The notes below the pieces were generated by a model. It was not told where the DNA came from, searched no databases, and saw only the letters and a program-made list of their open reading frames with translations. DNA of 64,000 bases from Polytrichum commune (Eukaryota > Streptophyta > Polytrichopsida > Polytrichales > Polytrichaceae), in assembly GCA_950295325.1 (NCBI GenBank), contig OX485806.1, forward strand, positions 51,269,169 to 51,333,168, written 5' to 3'. Below are positions 18,698 to 31,931 of this stretch, one piece after another (positions within the stretch are counted from its first letter, which is position 1; each line of letters begins with the position of its first letter). The position numbers and the translations under genes are program-made.

Positions 18698-21370
18698 CTC
18701 CTCAAAAACATTATATGCATTAATTGAACCAAAGAAACCCAATTTCCTGAGGTTAATAACTTCATTTTGAGGCGTCATTTTTTACCCACAAATAAAAATA
18801 CGTGATATTTTGGATCCTCAATAACGTATCCAATAGTTTCCTCAATTGACTTCTTCATGTGGTCGGTCCCTCAATCTTTTGGATAATACTTGAGAAATTC
18901 CCAATTGATGTCATCCGCATTGTTGAGCACATACTAGTCTATGATGGCGTCTTAAATTCTTTTGTGTTATAGCTTCCTCTAGTTTCACACTCTTAGTGCA
19001 TGCCCTTTAAACATATGAAGGTCCTCTTTGCACGCACAAATTATCAAACACATTTGAATGGATTGGTGTTCTATCTTTTGAATTGGGCAGTTGTTTTGTT
19101 TCGATCCCATAGAATTAGCTAATTGCACATCCAAAATGCCTTTGCCTTTCATAAATTCGTTTTAACACCTTGTTGGAACCTTCCAGCATGTCATCTCACA
19201 TCATTTAACTCCGTGCCGCTATCATGTTTGATAACACAGTAAACTTGTGTTCACAAATGTGGTTATGGACATGGTGTATCCACACCTCAATATCGCAAAA
19301 TCCAATTCAAAATTGGCAAGGGTTTGATTTATCACCAACTTATCAACTATTTTTTACCTTCTTTGTACATTGGGCAATATATGTTTGGCATGCTATGCCC
19401 CAATGTCTCACTTGAGATGGGGCAATTAAATGTGAGATCAATGACACCTCCCACCTTATATAGGTTGAGGGGATTTGACACCTCGCGAGGTCGATCTACT
19501 TGATCCAAACCATTAGATGTGGTTGCATCCAACAATCACAATAAAAAAAACATTTAGTTGACTACGGAATGGCAATTGATCAAGGCAAATAATTGCTAAG
19601 TAATAGTCAACTAAAGAGAGTCGGTTGTTGGGTTGTAGTTGACCAACACAATTGATTTTTACTTAGTAATTGACTTAAGGAAGTCGCTTTTTATTTAACA
19701 ATTGACTTGTAGATTGTAGTTGATCCATGTAAACTAATTATTGAATGATTTGAATAATCAACAAAAGGCATTCAATTGCTTCTTAATGTGGTCAACTCAA
19801 TGTAGTTGATTATTTTTTTGTAATCAATTTAAGAATCATCACTCCATTTATTATAGTCATTTATTGTTTAGCAATTAACCTAATTAGTTGGGTATTAGTT
19901 TGCAATTGATGTATACTATTTATTACTAGTAATTGTCAATAGGATAGTTGACAGCCATATCATCTTTTTGGAGTAATCAATATGATAATTGATTGCCATG
20001 TCATCTACTCTCAAAAGTTGATAGCCTCGAAAAAACATTTCCAATGGCTTGTTGGCATAATAAGCTTGGCATGGGATTGATCATGACTATCACTACAAAA
20101 TATCTTTTATAGTTAGTGCAAGTGAATGCGTCACGACTATAAATTCCTATTTCATTCATAATTCTACCAACTTTATTTGACCTTGATTGCCTTTAAGCAT
20201 TTGTTACAAGTATAAAGAGGTAGTGGGCCACATGGTTGCAAGTATGCAAAATGAATAAAAACCTTGGTACCTACCCAAATAGTGGACTCCAATATCCAAG
20301 AAAATGAAATGCAATTTTTTAAAGTTAAAATTAAAAGTATAGAAAAGAGTATATGGTTGTCCATTTGGGATACAAAAGAACCATGACAATATGTGGGGAT
20401 AACAATGTGTCAACATGTGTCAAGGTGTTATTTTTGTAGTCTGATGGAGTGTAGCCTACAATTTGGAATGATTAAGTTGAGGACGTAAGAAACGATGTAG
20501 TCGGCTCCCAAAAACAAGTTTCATGCAGTGCATAATCTAATGCAAACAAAAGTGACACCACTTCATTGTTCCTTGGCAAGGGATCATATTCAAACGGATT
20601 ACCAAACCCATATATGTTCCCAATGTCAATGGGCCTTTGAAAAACATCGAAATTTCCAATTTTTATGGATAAGATACGAAATGGTTACAAACCTATTACA
20701 AGGTTAATCTTCTCATTAATATTAACCCTCGTTTTGTATTCATCAAGGCCATGACAACAACCAACAAAGAAAATATTTTATCCATATTGCTAGCCTATCA
20801 AGGAATGCTCAAGCATTTACTTGACAGTGCTTAATACAATATTCAAAAATTAATGGAGTTGAAGACACAAATATGCCTACATTATTTGTTTGGACAAATG
20901 GGAGAATGTTGTCCACTAGCCTTTGGTGAATGTTATGCAGATTTTTGTCGAACAGTTGATGGGTTGTTTGGTTTCATTGACACAGTTAGTAACACAAAGG
21001 ACATTGATTGCATCACCATCATGGTGAAAATATATATTGCCATAGTGGAACCAAAAATATTATCCAAATGGACTTCGACAATACGGTGACCATGAAAATG
21101 TGGCTAGTAATATTACATGTGAATGACCACACATACATTAACAAGGATGTACAACGTATTATTTGAACTTGTTGTTGAGGGATGTAAAAAATAACAATGG
21201 ACAAAGGATATTGTACATAAAATGAATAACATTGATAAATACATATGAGCCCAGCAGTGTAATATGGTGGCATTTATTATTTACACACCTAGTTTGGGAT
21301 TGAGGCTACTTAAATATTCAAGATTTGCCACCAATTTCCTAATGATCAGTTCCCTCATCAAGGTCAAAGA
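18698..21370. other. AT-rich decayed DNA without an intact gene
   Basis: No credible full ORF. On the - strand at about 18930-18790 a short coding-like remnant reads DDINWEFLKYYPKD, then after a stop IEETIGYVIEDPKYHVF, from an unidentified, probably transposon-derived protein. A TATATAAGG-type sequence occurs on the - strand near 19460. The segment 19540-20040 is a separate repeat-like tract. The rest shows nothing I can name. Confidence 0.4.
19540..20040. repeat. degenerate tract rich in TTGAC/GTCAA and CAATTG words
   Basis: Over about 500 bases the words TAGTTGA, GTCAACT, CAATTGAC, AATTGATC and TTGACC recur at irregular spacing on both strands. It looks like a decayed satellite-like array or a MITE cluster; the TTGAC core matches the WRKY W-box, but chance enrichment through tandem decay is likely. 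Confidence 0.4.
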
Positions 21371-21599
21371 TATTGGAAGTCAATAAGACTAGAGATGAGA
21401 TTGCATAAGCATATACACATATACAAAGGCATATGAACAATGCTTGGAGTGAGATGGTCTCATGTTTTCCTTGCTTTGCATTTTATTTATTTTGATTTAT
21501 TTATTTCATACAAAAATTATGAGATAATTCTTATCCTTCTTTGGACTATTGTTGTGATCTTATTCTAACCTTAGTGTCTTTCATGATTTCTCCATTACA

Positions 21600-24500
21600 A
21601 GTGATATGCATCCTTTGATTGTTGCACATGATGAATGTTGGTCCATCTTGTGTTGCATCCTATGTCTGCCAAATTTTGCCTAAGCCAAATCATTTTTTTT
21701 TGTATAATGACTAGTGGCCAGGTAATCTGCCTCCATCGTAGACAATGCAATGGTTGGTGGTTATTTGCATTTCCATAAAAAATGATTCCAACACCTACAA
21801 GAAACACGTAACCCATGGCGGATGGCCGGTTATTTGCATCTTCCGTCCAATTTGGAGTCCAAAAGTGTTTTTCAAATACCTCATGATGCGTTTCACAACC
21901 ATCCAATGTGTTGGCCCAACTTTCCACATGAATTGGTTCACAATACTCACTGCAAATGCAAGATCAACTTTCATACCCACCATTGCATATATGAAAGATC
22001 TTACCATGGCTTTGTATGGAACACCTTCTGTTTTCCAATACATATTTCCAAATTCCGCATTCAATTTTTTTAACAATTTTAAATTTGCATCGAACGGAAT
22101 TCCCACCAATTTACATTTTTTCATGTTGAAACACTTAAGGACCTCTTTGATATAGCTCTTTTGAAGCATTGTGATGGTGTGGATTCCAATTTGAGCCACT
22201 TCAATTAAGTTACATTGCTTGTCAATATGATCAAATCGTTCACGTAGAGAATTGCCGCCAATAAAAACTCATCTGTATGTTTGATGTATAAAGAATGATC
22301 CGCTTGGCTCTTATAAAAACCCTTGTTGATGAAGAACGAGTCCATACACTGGTACCATGCCCTAAGAAAATTCTTAAGCACGTACAAAGTTTTTGTGTTT
22401 GCATACAAGGCATTTTTTTCCCTCTTGTACAAACCCCTCTGGTTGATCCATGTAGACCTCCACCTCTAATATTTAATTAAAAAATATATATATTTACATC
22501 TATTTTGTGGATCTCCCATTCCATAGCCACACCTATTGTGAGAATGCATCTCATGGTGATGAATTTGTTCACGGGGGCAAATTTCTTGTTGAAATCCACT
22601 CCAACCACTTGGGAATAATTTTTTTGCTACTAACCGTGCCTTATGCCTAACAATTTCACCCAATGCATTTTTCTTAGTGTTGAACATCCATTTGCATCCT
22701 ATATTCTTGAGATCCTTTGGAAGGCTGGTCAATTTTCACGTATCGTTGGGCTTAAGCAAATTGTATTCCTCTTGCATTGTGGCCTTCCACTTGCTTGCAT
22801 ATTCAAATCTCAATGTTTTGCACAAATTCCATGGATCATCCAAAAATACCACATTAGCCCGTTCTTTGTTATGTTGGGATAGAATTTAATTCTTCCACCA
22901 TTATCTAGGAGCGCGCCGCTCGTTTGTAGAAAATCTTCCATTTTTGGTGAATGTTTGGTGATACGGTTGTCATTCTCCGTTAGTCTTTTAGTCACATCTT
23001 TGTTTGTAACCAAATGATTTTCCACTTGTTCCTCACCATCATTATATAAAGATGATGTAGCAAATACGCCTACAATGACCACCGTAGGGCCTTTATTTCT
23101 CCCACTTGGATGTATCTCCAATTCCTTTTCAATGCTCGTATTAACCTCCATGAATACCACGTCTGTAATTTTTATGATATTTTTAATTTGCAAACATACC
23201 AACCTATAGGCCTCAATTCCCTCATAATAATCCAAAAACAAACATTTGGTGCCTCACCATTATAACACAAATAATTTAGCATATTCATTCACAACAACCA
23301 CCGTACGGCCTTCATTTCTCCCATTTGGATGCATCTCCATTTCGTTTCCAATACTACTCTATCCTCCATGAATACCACGTATACCACGTTTGTAATTTTT
23401 ATGATTTTTTGTGTTTGTAAAGACATCAACTTATAGGTTTTAGTTCCCTTACAATAATCTAAAAACAAAAAATTGATGTTTTTTGGATCAAACTTAATGT
23501 TATTTTCAACTGGCACCATGGCATAAGTGTGCACGCATGTGTGCAATGCAAGGCCTCTTCCTACACCACTTTTATTTAGGCGTTATGAAATCCAACGCCC
23601 CCATTGGACATGGGTTTTGTATGTAATCCGCATTGACCAGCGTTTCCACCCAAAATGATTTCTAAAGGTTTTTCCATCTCCACGATGGTGTAATTTGCAC
23701 ACTTCACCACTACATGGTAGATTTTTCCTTCTTAATGCCATGGAAATATACTTCCCAGTGTTGTTCGTCCAAAACTCTTTGATTTTGAGTTGCGATTTCA
23801 TTTCTATTAATGCCTTAAATTCATTCAACCCCTCCAAGCATTATCATTTGGATTTCAATACATATAACCATTATTTCCTCAAAAATTTGTTAATGAAAAT
23901 AACAAAATACCTTGCACCACCCATGAATGTGGTTTATATGGAGCCACACATGTCGGAATGCACAATCTCCAAAAGCTCAATTGTTTGTTTTCCCCCTTTG
24001 TTCAAAAACAAAGCCCTATGTTGTTTGCCTCTAATGCACATTTTACAAAGTAACAATGAAGTGGAGCAACAAAATTTGTCAAGCTTCATGCCACTCATAT
24101 AAAAACATTTCACGTTCAAATGGTCGAGGCGGCGGTGCCAAATCTCGAGCACACCATCTCCCATTGGAGATTACATCAAATTGGCCACATATATATTGTA
24201 TACCTTTCGTAAATTTCATTTCGTATAAATTTCCATCGTGTGGCACAAATGCAATGGCTTCACCATTGCAAGTTTTTACAAAACATTTGACACAAATTTG
24301 GCCACCATGAGCATATTAACTTACAACTTTGGCATGTGGATTATATATTTGATATAAATTCAGTTAATTTTACCTCTCACAATCACTTCCACAACAAAAG
24401 ATCCCATTATGATGGTTTGGACAATGTTATCATTACCCAAATACATATTGCATCAAGTGATTACCTCACACGTGTCGAATGCAGCCCTATGCAAAGCCCT

Positions 24501-24900
24501 CTATTTGGTTCCTCCCGAATCCATGATCCACTTGCACATGCTCCTAAGATATGCTCCATCACGCATTGCAAATGCGTAATCATCATTGTCATTTGCATTC
24601 GTTATGTTTTTGCACTTTTTGTTTTTTGTTTTCTAGGAAAAACGTGTAATGTGGCATTGTTTGTTGTAATAGAAACATGACCTTGCGCCTTGGCACAAAA
24701 ATGAGTCGTCCATTTTCATTTGTAACAACACCATGGCGGTATCTTTACCTTTGGGATTTTTTTTCGTACGCTTTGATCCATGCATCAAACACGTTGTCAC
24801 ATAGTTTATCATAAGCTCTTTTATTGGCATCACCTTTAAGGAAATGATCAAGTATTCATACGATGCCAAATTATGACAATGCCTTCGTCTTTCAATGATA
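21600..24900 (-). pseudogene. Copia gag-integrase-RT-RNase H remnants
   Basis: From the 5' side on the - strand: gag C-terminus with a degraded zinc knuckle (24869-24633, CFYYNKQCHITRF); GAG-pre-integrase (24164-23934, WHRRLDHLN with C-x2-C and a GKQHRALF block); integrase core piece (23837-23583, KIKEFWTNNTGKY, where the catalytic Asp is now Asn); the inter-domain region (23546-22810, YRL ... KIIKITDVVFME); RT (22732-21795, KDLKNIGCKWMF, VRHKARLVAKK, catalytic YVDD changed to YVND at about 22225); and RNase H (21927-21595, ending WLRQNLADIGCNTRW). Many stops and frameshifts separate these. Confidence 0.85.
23081..23480 (-). repeat. internal tandem duplication in the Copia pol remnant
   Basis: Segments of about 170-180 bases beginning at 23081 (ACCGTAGGGCC) and 23301 (ACCGTACGGCC) are similar throughout. 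Both encode the same conserved stretch, FLDYYEGIEAYRL against FLDYCKGTKTYKL, so the duplication arose after or during decay of the element. Confidence 0.6.
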
Positions 24901-25696
24901 TTTTTAAAAAATTAAGCTAATCCGCAAACGCCTTGACCTTCTTGACGTGGTCCAAAAAATCATCTGTATTTTGCATCTTGCACATGAAAAATTTCCGATG
25001 GACAAAAATGATGGATAAACTCTTCATTTTGTAGATATTGCAAATGAACTTCTACGCCTCCACAAGTCTTTTGTAACTTCTGATGTATGCAAGTTGGTTG
25101 TCCACCAAATTGAGACCTATGATGGACATGGCAATCATGACATTTGATATTTTTTCTTAACCTTGGGATCTCCATTGGAAAATGGAGTTTTTTGAAATCC
25201 GTCCTGAAGATCTTTTGAAGTTTAAAAACCTCAAATGCTCTAGACCAAGTCAAAAGCTCTCCAATCCTAAGCACCTTTAGTGCTAGCAAATCAATGCAAA
25301 TCCTTTCAAACCAGTCAAGCAAAAACAAAGACAAAACAACATTCACAACAACCAAAGTACCACGTCTAACGTTCCCAAGCTTCAAAGTGCCAACCCATCA
25401 AATTCTACTATGCAACCTCAAAGCAATCAAATCTCTAGAGTCTTCACTCGTATAAATGGGCCCATAATCTATTGGAAGTCAAGAAAATTAAAGATGAGAA
25501 TGTACAAACATATACATCTACATAGAGGCATATGAACAATGTTTGGAATGAGATGGTTTCATAATTTTATTACTTTGTTTTTTACTGCCATTTTTTATTT
25601 TGTTCATACAAACAATATGAGATAACTCTTATCCTTCTTTGAACTAGCATTGTGGCTTTATTCAAACCTTATTATTTTTCATGGTTCTTTATTACA

Positions 25697-26318
25697 TTTA
25701 TACTCATAACGAGCAAATTAATGCTCTACGTTGTACAATCTGAATGGTATTTTGATGCAATTTGTAGTTAGTTTAATAGGATAACGAGCTATGGACAATT
25801 TTTTATGCTCAAAACTATAATCATGGTTAACCTCAATTCAGTGCATGCCAAAAAAAATTAATCTTGCAACCTTGCATGCTCCCAAGGATTAAAATTGTAG
25901 ACAACTATCAAAAAATATTGACAACATCGTCGATAATGTCACTAAACACTTCAAGAAGTTTTCAAACCGCAACACTTTGAATACTTCAATCATTCAATCA
26001 GAATTGAATGACGCACAAAAATTTCTTAAGCACTATTAGAAGATCTTCAGGTTTTGAGGTAGCACAAAATCATTGCCCTTTGTTAGAATCAATGTTACTC
26101 ATTATAGGGACACCATTTTCTATCTTTAAGTTTTGAATATTGTTTGATTTGGAGGTGTTTGGATTTGCAAATGATTTGGTAAGGTAGTTTGGATCATATC
26201 ATTTATATTTTTGGGTTTTGCTTGTTAATTTTAACTTGAATATGAAAGTCATAATTTAGTTTAATTCTAATTACATTCATGATGAGTGTCCATTCAATCC
26301 ATATGAAGAAGTTGGAAT

Positions 26319-26349
<31 letters not shown>

Positions 26350-27923
26350 CTAGTTTGATCAAATTATTGAATTATTGGTTATGTGTGGAGCTACTGGTAG
26401 TGGTTTTGGAGGTGGCATTTGGAATTTGTGGCATTTGGATAAATGCGTGTGGGTTAATTGATATTGGAAGGTTTGTTTTTGTTTGTGTTTATGGAGGAAT
26501 TGAACCTAGACCGATTTTCAAAAAAATTGTGTGATAATTGAATAATATGGAATCATTGCTTATGTGTTGTTTTTGTACATTACAATTCTCATATGGCTGC
26601 TCAATTGAATGCCAAAATTGTGGTACGTTTTGGATATAGTTTATTGGATATATAAAGTTTAATAAATAAAATGTTTGTTTCAATGCGAATCCCACTAGGT
26701 TTGACCATTAGACCCAAAGAAGGTGGTAAATACATGTTGAAAGTCCAATCACAACAAAAATTTAGTAGTCTATTTCTTTATAATCCTTAGAAATGTTTTT
26801 CACAACATGTCATTTAGGAATTGGAAATACAGTGAATGTTGAGGTTGTTTTCTTCATGGCTAGAAAAACATTATGTGGGTGTGAAGGAATGGATGTGAAT
26901 CAATTTTTGTTGATAGTTCAATGATACAAGTTAAATTTAAGGTTTTTGGCCAAGATTGGGCACCAAAAAGTGTTTATTTGGCTCTTCACGTTGATTCTCG
27001 AGAGGTGCATTTTTTTGTAGTTTTTCACTGAGGAACTGGAAGTGTATCATTTTGTGGTACATGAAATCACTACTTTGAGTGGCTAGGTATAAAACTTGCT
27101 TGCAATCAAAGGTAATGCTGCATGTGATTTTCATTGAATTCATCTTGCAAACCTATTCACTAGTTCATGTTGCTCGTAGAAACTGACATTATTTTTGTGG
27201 TTGAGAAAAAAAATATGCATGTGTTTCACTCATGGAATGGATGTCATTTAATTTGTTGTCAATGAATTGAGGTTGGATTAAACGTGAGTATTGTGGCCAA
27301 ATCTAGGCTTTTATAGATTGGTTAGTAAAAAAACTTCCTTCCTCAACCTTCGGGTGAGCAATGATGAAACAATTTTATTGATGCCCACCCTCACCTCACA
27401 CAAGATGGTGCACACGTTGATAATCCAAGTTGGTGAGAAATTAAACATTGAACTAAGAAAATTGATATTAAAAACTTGATTTGATGTGTTTGTGATATCA
27501 ATGTAGATAAAAAAGACTATTATAAGTGATTTGAGATGTTTTGCAAAATTAATAGCTTTAGCAACATTTAAAACTTGCATGAATTATCTAGCTTGCTTAA
27601 CAACCTAGACCCATGTGACATAGTTCGCGGTGGAGTGACAAACTTATTGAGTTTGGACTCCCACATGCTCAACCTTGGAAACTTGGCAAGTTAAGTGCAC
27701 ATGGAGTATTGTTAACCAAGTGATTACAAGAAAAAATGAGACATTTTTTATGATAACAATACACTAATCGAGTCCAATGTGGAGGACATGTTCTAGCAAA
27801 GTAAAAAAAAAAACTCCATAAGAGATTTTTGAAACTCTCAAGGACTAGATTGTAATCTTGGTTTCATTTATGCATTGATTAAGTCCATTTGTAGATCCCC
27901 CTTTTAAAGCACTTGAGGTGTGT
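25697..27923. other. AT-rich intergenic DNA, nothing recognised
   Basis: No ORF over 90 codons and no domain. It includes a T28 run at 26322-26349. The composition matches the surrounding decayed DNA. Confidence 0.5.
26322..26349. repeat. poly-T tract (28 T)
   Basis: Uninterrupted T run. It could be the antisense poly-A tail of a retroposed sequence, but no LINE or SINE body is visible beside it. Confidence 0.8.
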
Positions 27924-30796
27924 TGTGAGCAAGTATCTTCCCCCCCCCCCTTAATTACGTCCTTGTCCGAGTAGGGAATTTTCCTTTAACCCTTAATTGC
28001 GTCCTGGTCCGGGTGGCGGACCCTTTTTCACACACCAAGATCATCATTCACATGTGTGACCTTGTTCCATTTGAGGGTAAGAGAAGTGGTGTGTACAACA
28101 CCCTTTTAGTAAGTCATATAAGCATTTACAAATTCTTGACTCACACACCAAACACCTACATGACTCACAAGGTCACTTACCCTAGTCCTAATTTCCTCAC
28201 CCTCTGGCTTACTTTGATCACTCCCCCCTATCACCCTACCTTAGTGCCCTAGCCTATATTGTGCTCTCAACACCCTCGTTGATGGCTCCCAATTGTCACT
28301 ACTCAATCTCAACTCCCCTTGCAACCCTTTGACTCACACACCACCACATCCGCAACAATGCCAAACACCTCAGCTCAAAAGGGAAGCATAACCCTTCCAT
28401 AACATTAGAGTGACTGCCACCACACCCTGCACTGCCAATCAAAGAGTCGATACTCGAGCTCTCTCAATAGGTGTGTAGGCATCCATTGATTACTCCCATG
28501 TTGCCTTCGCCCCCTAAATTGATCTCCCTGCTCCATGAAGATATTCCATCCGATTTTTTCTGCTCTATCATCAGCAGACAACAAACAAGAACAATCTTCC
28601 ACTTACTGCTACTAATGGACAACAACAACAATTGCTCGCATAAGTGGGGTCTTTCCCAAGCTTAGCATGCATTCATCAACAAAGCTCAACCCGAGCCCTT
28701 CCGAGAACCCATGTGCTACCACCCATCAACTGCAAGGTTATCCACTGTCACTTGTCCTCTATTGAGAACGAAGAAGGAGTGGGTCAATCCCTATACTAGT
28801 AATGTTCACACTGCATCCGGTGGGGCAGGTGTGACCTCTCCCGAGTTAATAGCCTCCGTCAATGGCCTGAGACATGGCGGGTTGCAACCTCTTCACCATA
28901 CTATTTTCCCCCGAGTTCGATACTTAATTAGTGGGGTTTGGAGGGAGCATGACAATTGAAGACTGTTAATTTATGTTCGGCTCCTAGATGACAATTTCTG
29001 TGTGATATAAGACTTAGGTCGGCGAGGTGGGCTGCACTTTGACCTACGACGTGGGGAACCCCTTCACCTTTGTATTGTAATATAATTCAACCCTCACTCC
29101 CTCCTAGGTTCCTACGATAATACCCTACCCTCACCACTTAGTGCTCCACCTGGCTCATCAAGACGGTTAAGCTCGACAAGCACCACTCACCCTCGCCACA
29201 GAGAATCTCCAAGCAGAGAAGGTAAATAGCGGCCCTCTATTACAATACATTGAGCAATTCAGCAGTGGTAAGGGAACTTCCCTGAGTAATGCAATGTCGC
29301 TCGCCATGATCAGTCTTCATGAGTCAAACATATGAGAAAAAAGAAGAAAACTTGGTGCATGTCCTCCTCTGCCTTGCTTGATAAAGCCCTAAGTGATAGG
29401 TGGGGGCCTCTTGCGGCATTGATTGCCTTGACTCCATGAACCATTCCTCCACGACCCCCTCGTCTGTTGTGCTCCATTATGATCCTCGCCCAACTCATTC
29501 TGATCCTCAGGAATCCATTGAACTAGTCATCACCCTTCCCAAAGCACCTAGTAGCGTGACTAGAATTCTTGCATAGGGGAGATTTGGGACTTCGGCACCA
29601 GTTCTAGGCACTATCGCCACCCAATCCGCTTCAGCGGATGAATGCCACCCCGATGTTGGAACTATAATTGTTGGTTTGATGGCTCCGATGACTATGACAG
29701 TAGGGGGCGCCGTCTCCTCTCCTCCTACCCTGCATTCGGAACAACTCTAGTTTCCCCCAAACGCACCTTTGAACTTATTCCCGATGAGGATATCCACTCT
29801 CCCTTTTGTTCCATACTCCCCATCTGCCACTGCCGGACCAGGAAGGAAGAGGCAATCCACATGACCACCGCTCCTCCGCGCCTGACAACAACTCTTGTGC
29901 TATCTTTTGAGAATTTAGCACCCTAACAATTATGGCCCTCATCGCCCACTCATTTCCAGTATCCACTTTTTAGCCAACGTTTTTGAGACAACGCCTTAGG
30001 CCTCACCTGATTCACCATGCACACACTACACCCCAGTTCACACCATCCATCCTACGTGCGACCATTGCAATATCGCTACCATCCCACACCTTACGCCATG
30101 CCACACATCTTCCTGCTCTCTTCTATTATCTCTTCTTTCCTTGCATGTCCACTATATTTTTTTCTACCACACCCCATGGAACAATGTTTTTTTCTAGATC
30201 CCTTTGTCAACCCCAAGAATGCCATCAATGGGACCTACCCCTTTGATCTCTCACGGGGTTGCAGAAGCAAGAAAAAATTTCCCACATAGGCAGAGTTTCT
30301 CCCCCTACCACAAGCTTCTCCTTTTGTCTTGCCTCTTTCCTTCAAGCTCAACTGTCGTTTCTCATTGCCGCAGGGCTTCTGCCCACCCCTTTTGCGCTTC
30401 TCTTTTCCCTGCCCTTCTATCGAGAACCACACTAACTAGCGCTTCCCACTCCACCCTAAGGCAACGCTTTCGCCTCCTACCTTTAGTCTCTCTCTCCTCC
30501 TTACCTAATGAGCCTCTCCTCTCCTACCTCCCGAGACCCCTCCAACTCTTTTTTTTCCGCACTGCCCGGCATCTTTGAGCCGCTCGGAAAAGAAAAAAAA
30601 AATTGCCTCCTCATTGCCTCTTCTTTCCTTGTAAAAGTTCCCCTTCTCACGCTAGACACTTGCATTCACTCTTTTTATTTTCATTTGTTTCATTTCCTTT
30701 TTTTTTAAGGTTGAGGTTATCCTTTTTAATTTGCCTTTTCACTTCCCAATATTTGATTAGGGTTAATTCACAATGAGCGCATTTTCAAGGCTCACA
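27924..30796 (-). mobile_element. solo-LTR-like block of the TGTGAGCC family (long member)
   Basis: On the - strand the block begins TGTGAGCCTTGAAAATG and ends in a segment with CCGGACCAGGACGC and then CTTGCTCACA, matching at both ends the better-defined LTRs at 34525-36026, 58930-60255 and 55810-57130. At 2.87 kb it is about twice as long. Its interior is notably richer in C/T on the + strand than the neighbouring DNA, and no ORF in it has a recognisable domain. No clean 5-bp target duplication is seen (TGTGT left, GTTTT right), so boundaries are tentative. Confidence 0.45.
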
Positions 30797-31650
30797 GTTT
30801 TTCACATATACATCAAATAATAAAATAAAAATTAGACAAAATCCCCCAAAATAGGTATCTAATGCCCTTTTTGGGTTTTTTTTAAAGTAAATGTAAGTCC
30901 GTTGTCAATCTTCGTAATCAACTTCAATATTTTTTTTCAATTTATTGCTTTAGATTAATTTTGTTTTTGGGAAAACTACATTTTTTCTAATGAGATGTGG
31001 TGGTTACCACCAGCTACTCAGGATGAGCTGAATGTGAGTAGAATAATGCGAGTAGAATTACCTATCATGAGACCATTTGGAATGCCCTTTCCAAGTATTT
31101 GCAACATGTTCACATTATTTTTGGGGCAACTAGTGTAAAAGGGAGTCTGCCACATAATTTTTAACTTATCAGTGTTCCTCTTGGATAGCTAGTGATTGTC
31201 ATAGTAACAATTCCAATTGTTTTTATTGTTTCTTTTTATTATTTGAAAATTAGGTTAGTTAAATAAGATTTTATGCGACAATTGCAAAACCTGGTGTAAT
31301 GGACTAATTGGGATTTGTATTGTTGAGGATAGATAAAAAATTGTAGGGATAAATGTCCAAGACTAAGGAGCATGGATAAATGGGAAGTTGATGGACAAGA
31401 AGTTGGATGACTATTATCTATATAAACAAAATGAAAGTGATCTATGCATATAGATAAGGAGACTTCAATTTTTTTATAGAAATATTTGAGACTTCTAAAA
31501 ATATCTTATGGTTACTATGTATAAATAGGGCTTAGGGGAAGGAAAACACATGATATATTTTGTGTGTGTCTCCAGGTTGGGAGGTGAGTTTTTTGTCAAT
31601 ACATATATGTTTATGATTTATGAACGTTGTAACGAGGTACGTTGCAAATT

Positions 31651-31662
31651 TGGTATCAAAGC
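31651..31662 (+). promoter_or_regulatory. primer-binding site, initiator tRNA-Met type
   Basis: TGGTATCAAAGC matches the common plant retrotransposon site TGGTATCAGAGC except for one base and stands just inside the proposed 5' LTR. Confidence 0.65.
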
Positions 31663-31931
31663 TTCGTTTTGTTGAATTGTACTATGTTGAGTTGTGCTCG
31701 TGTTTTTTAATAATGTTGTGATTTTTTTTGGAGCACTATGGTTTCATTTGGTAGTGCTTCCCTTAAGGAAAACCAAAGCGGTAGGATTCCCAACCTTAAG
31801 CCGTTGTCTAAGCCAATTCTTGATGCAATCTCCCAAACCGTCATTGTGGCTATGGAAAAATGAACATATAATCAAGAAAAAAAATAGATATCCTACATAT
31901 CCTACTTCCTTCTCTACATCAAAACAAGAAA

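Larger units (their letters stand above)
21371..25696 (-). mobile_element. Ty1/Copia retrotransposon, degenerate
   Basis: Direct repeats at 21371-21599 and 25470-25696 (TATTGGAAGTCAA ... ATTACA, 229 and 227 bases, sharing GAGATGAGA/GATGAGA, CATATGAACAATG and CTTATCCTTCTTTG blocks) are the two LTRs. Between them, on the - strand, are Copia gag, integrase and reverse-transcriptase fragments in canonical Copia order (integrase before RT). No target duplication is evident next to the LTRs. The LTRs have diverged strongly, so the insertion is old. Confidence 0.75.

Noticed and set aside
20090-20150. CACTACAAAATATC near 20090 resembles a CACTA terminus.
   Set aside because: No partner terminus, subterminal repeats or coding sequence are seen nearby; the match is short.
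30204-30578. A 124-codon + strand frame rich in Ser/Leu/Pro.
   Set aside because: It lies in the C/T-rich interior of an LTR-like block, where low-complexity frames open by chance; no domain seen.
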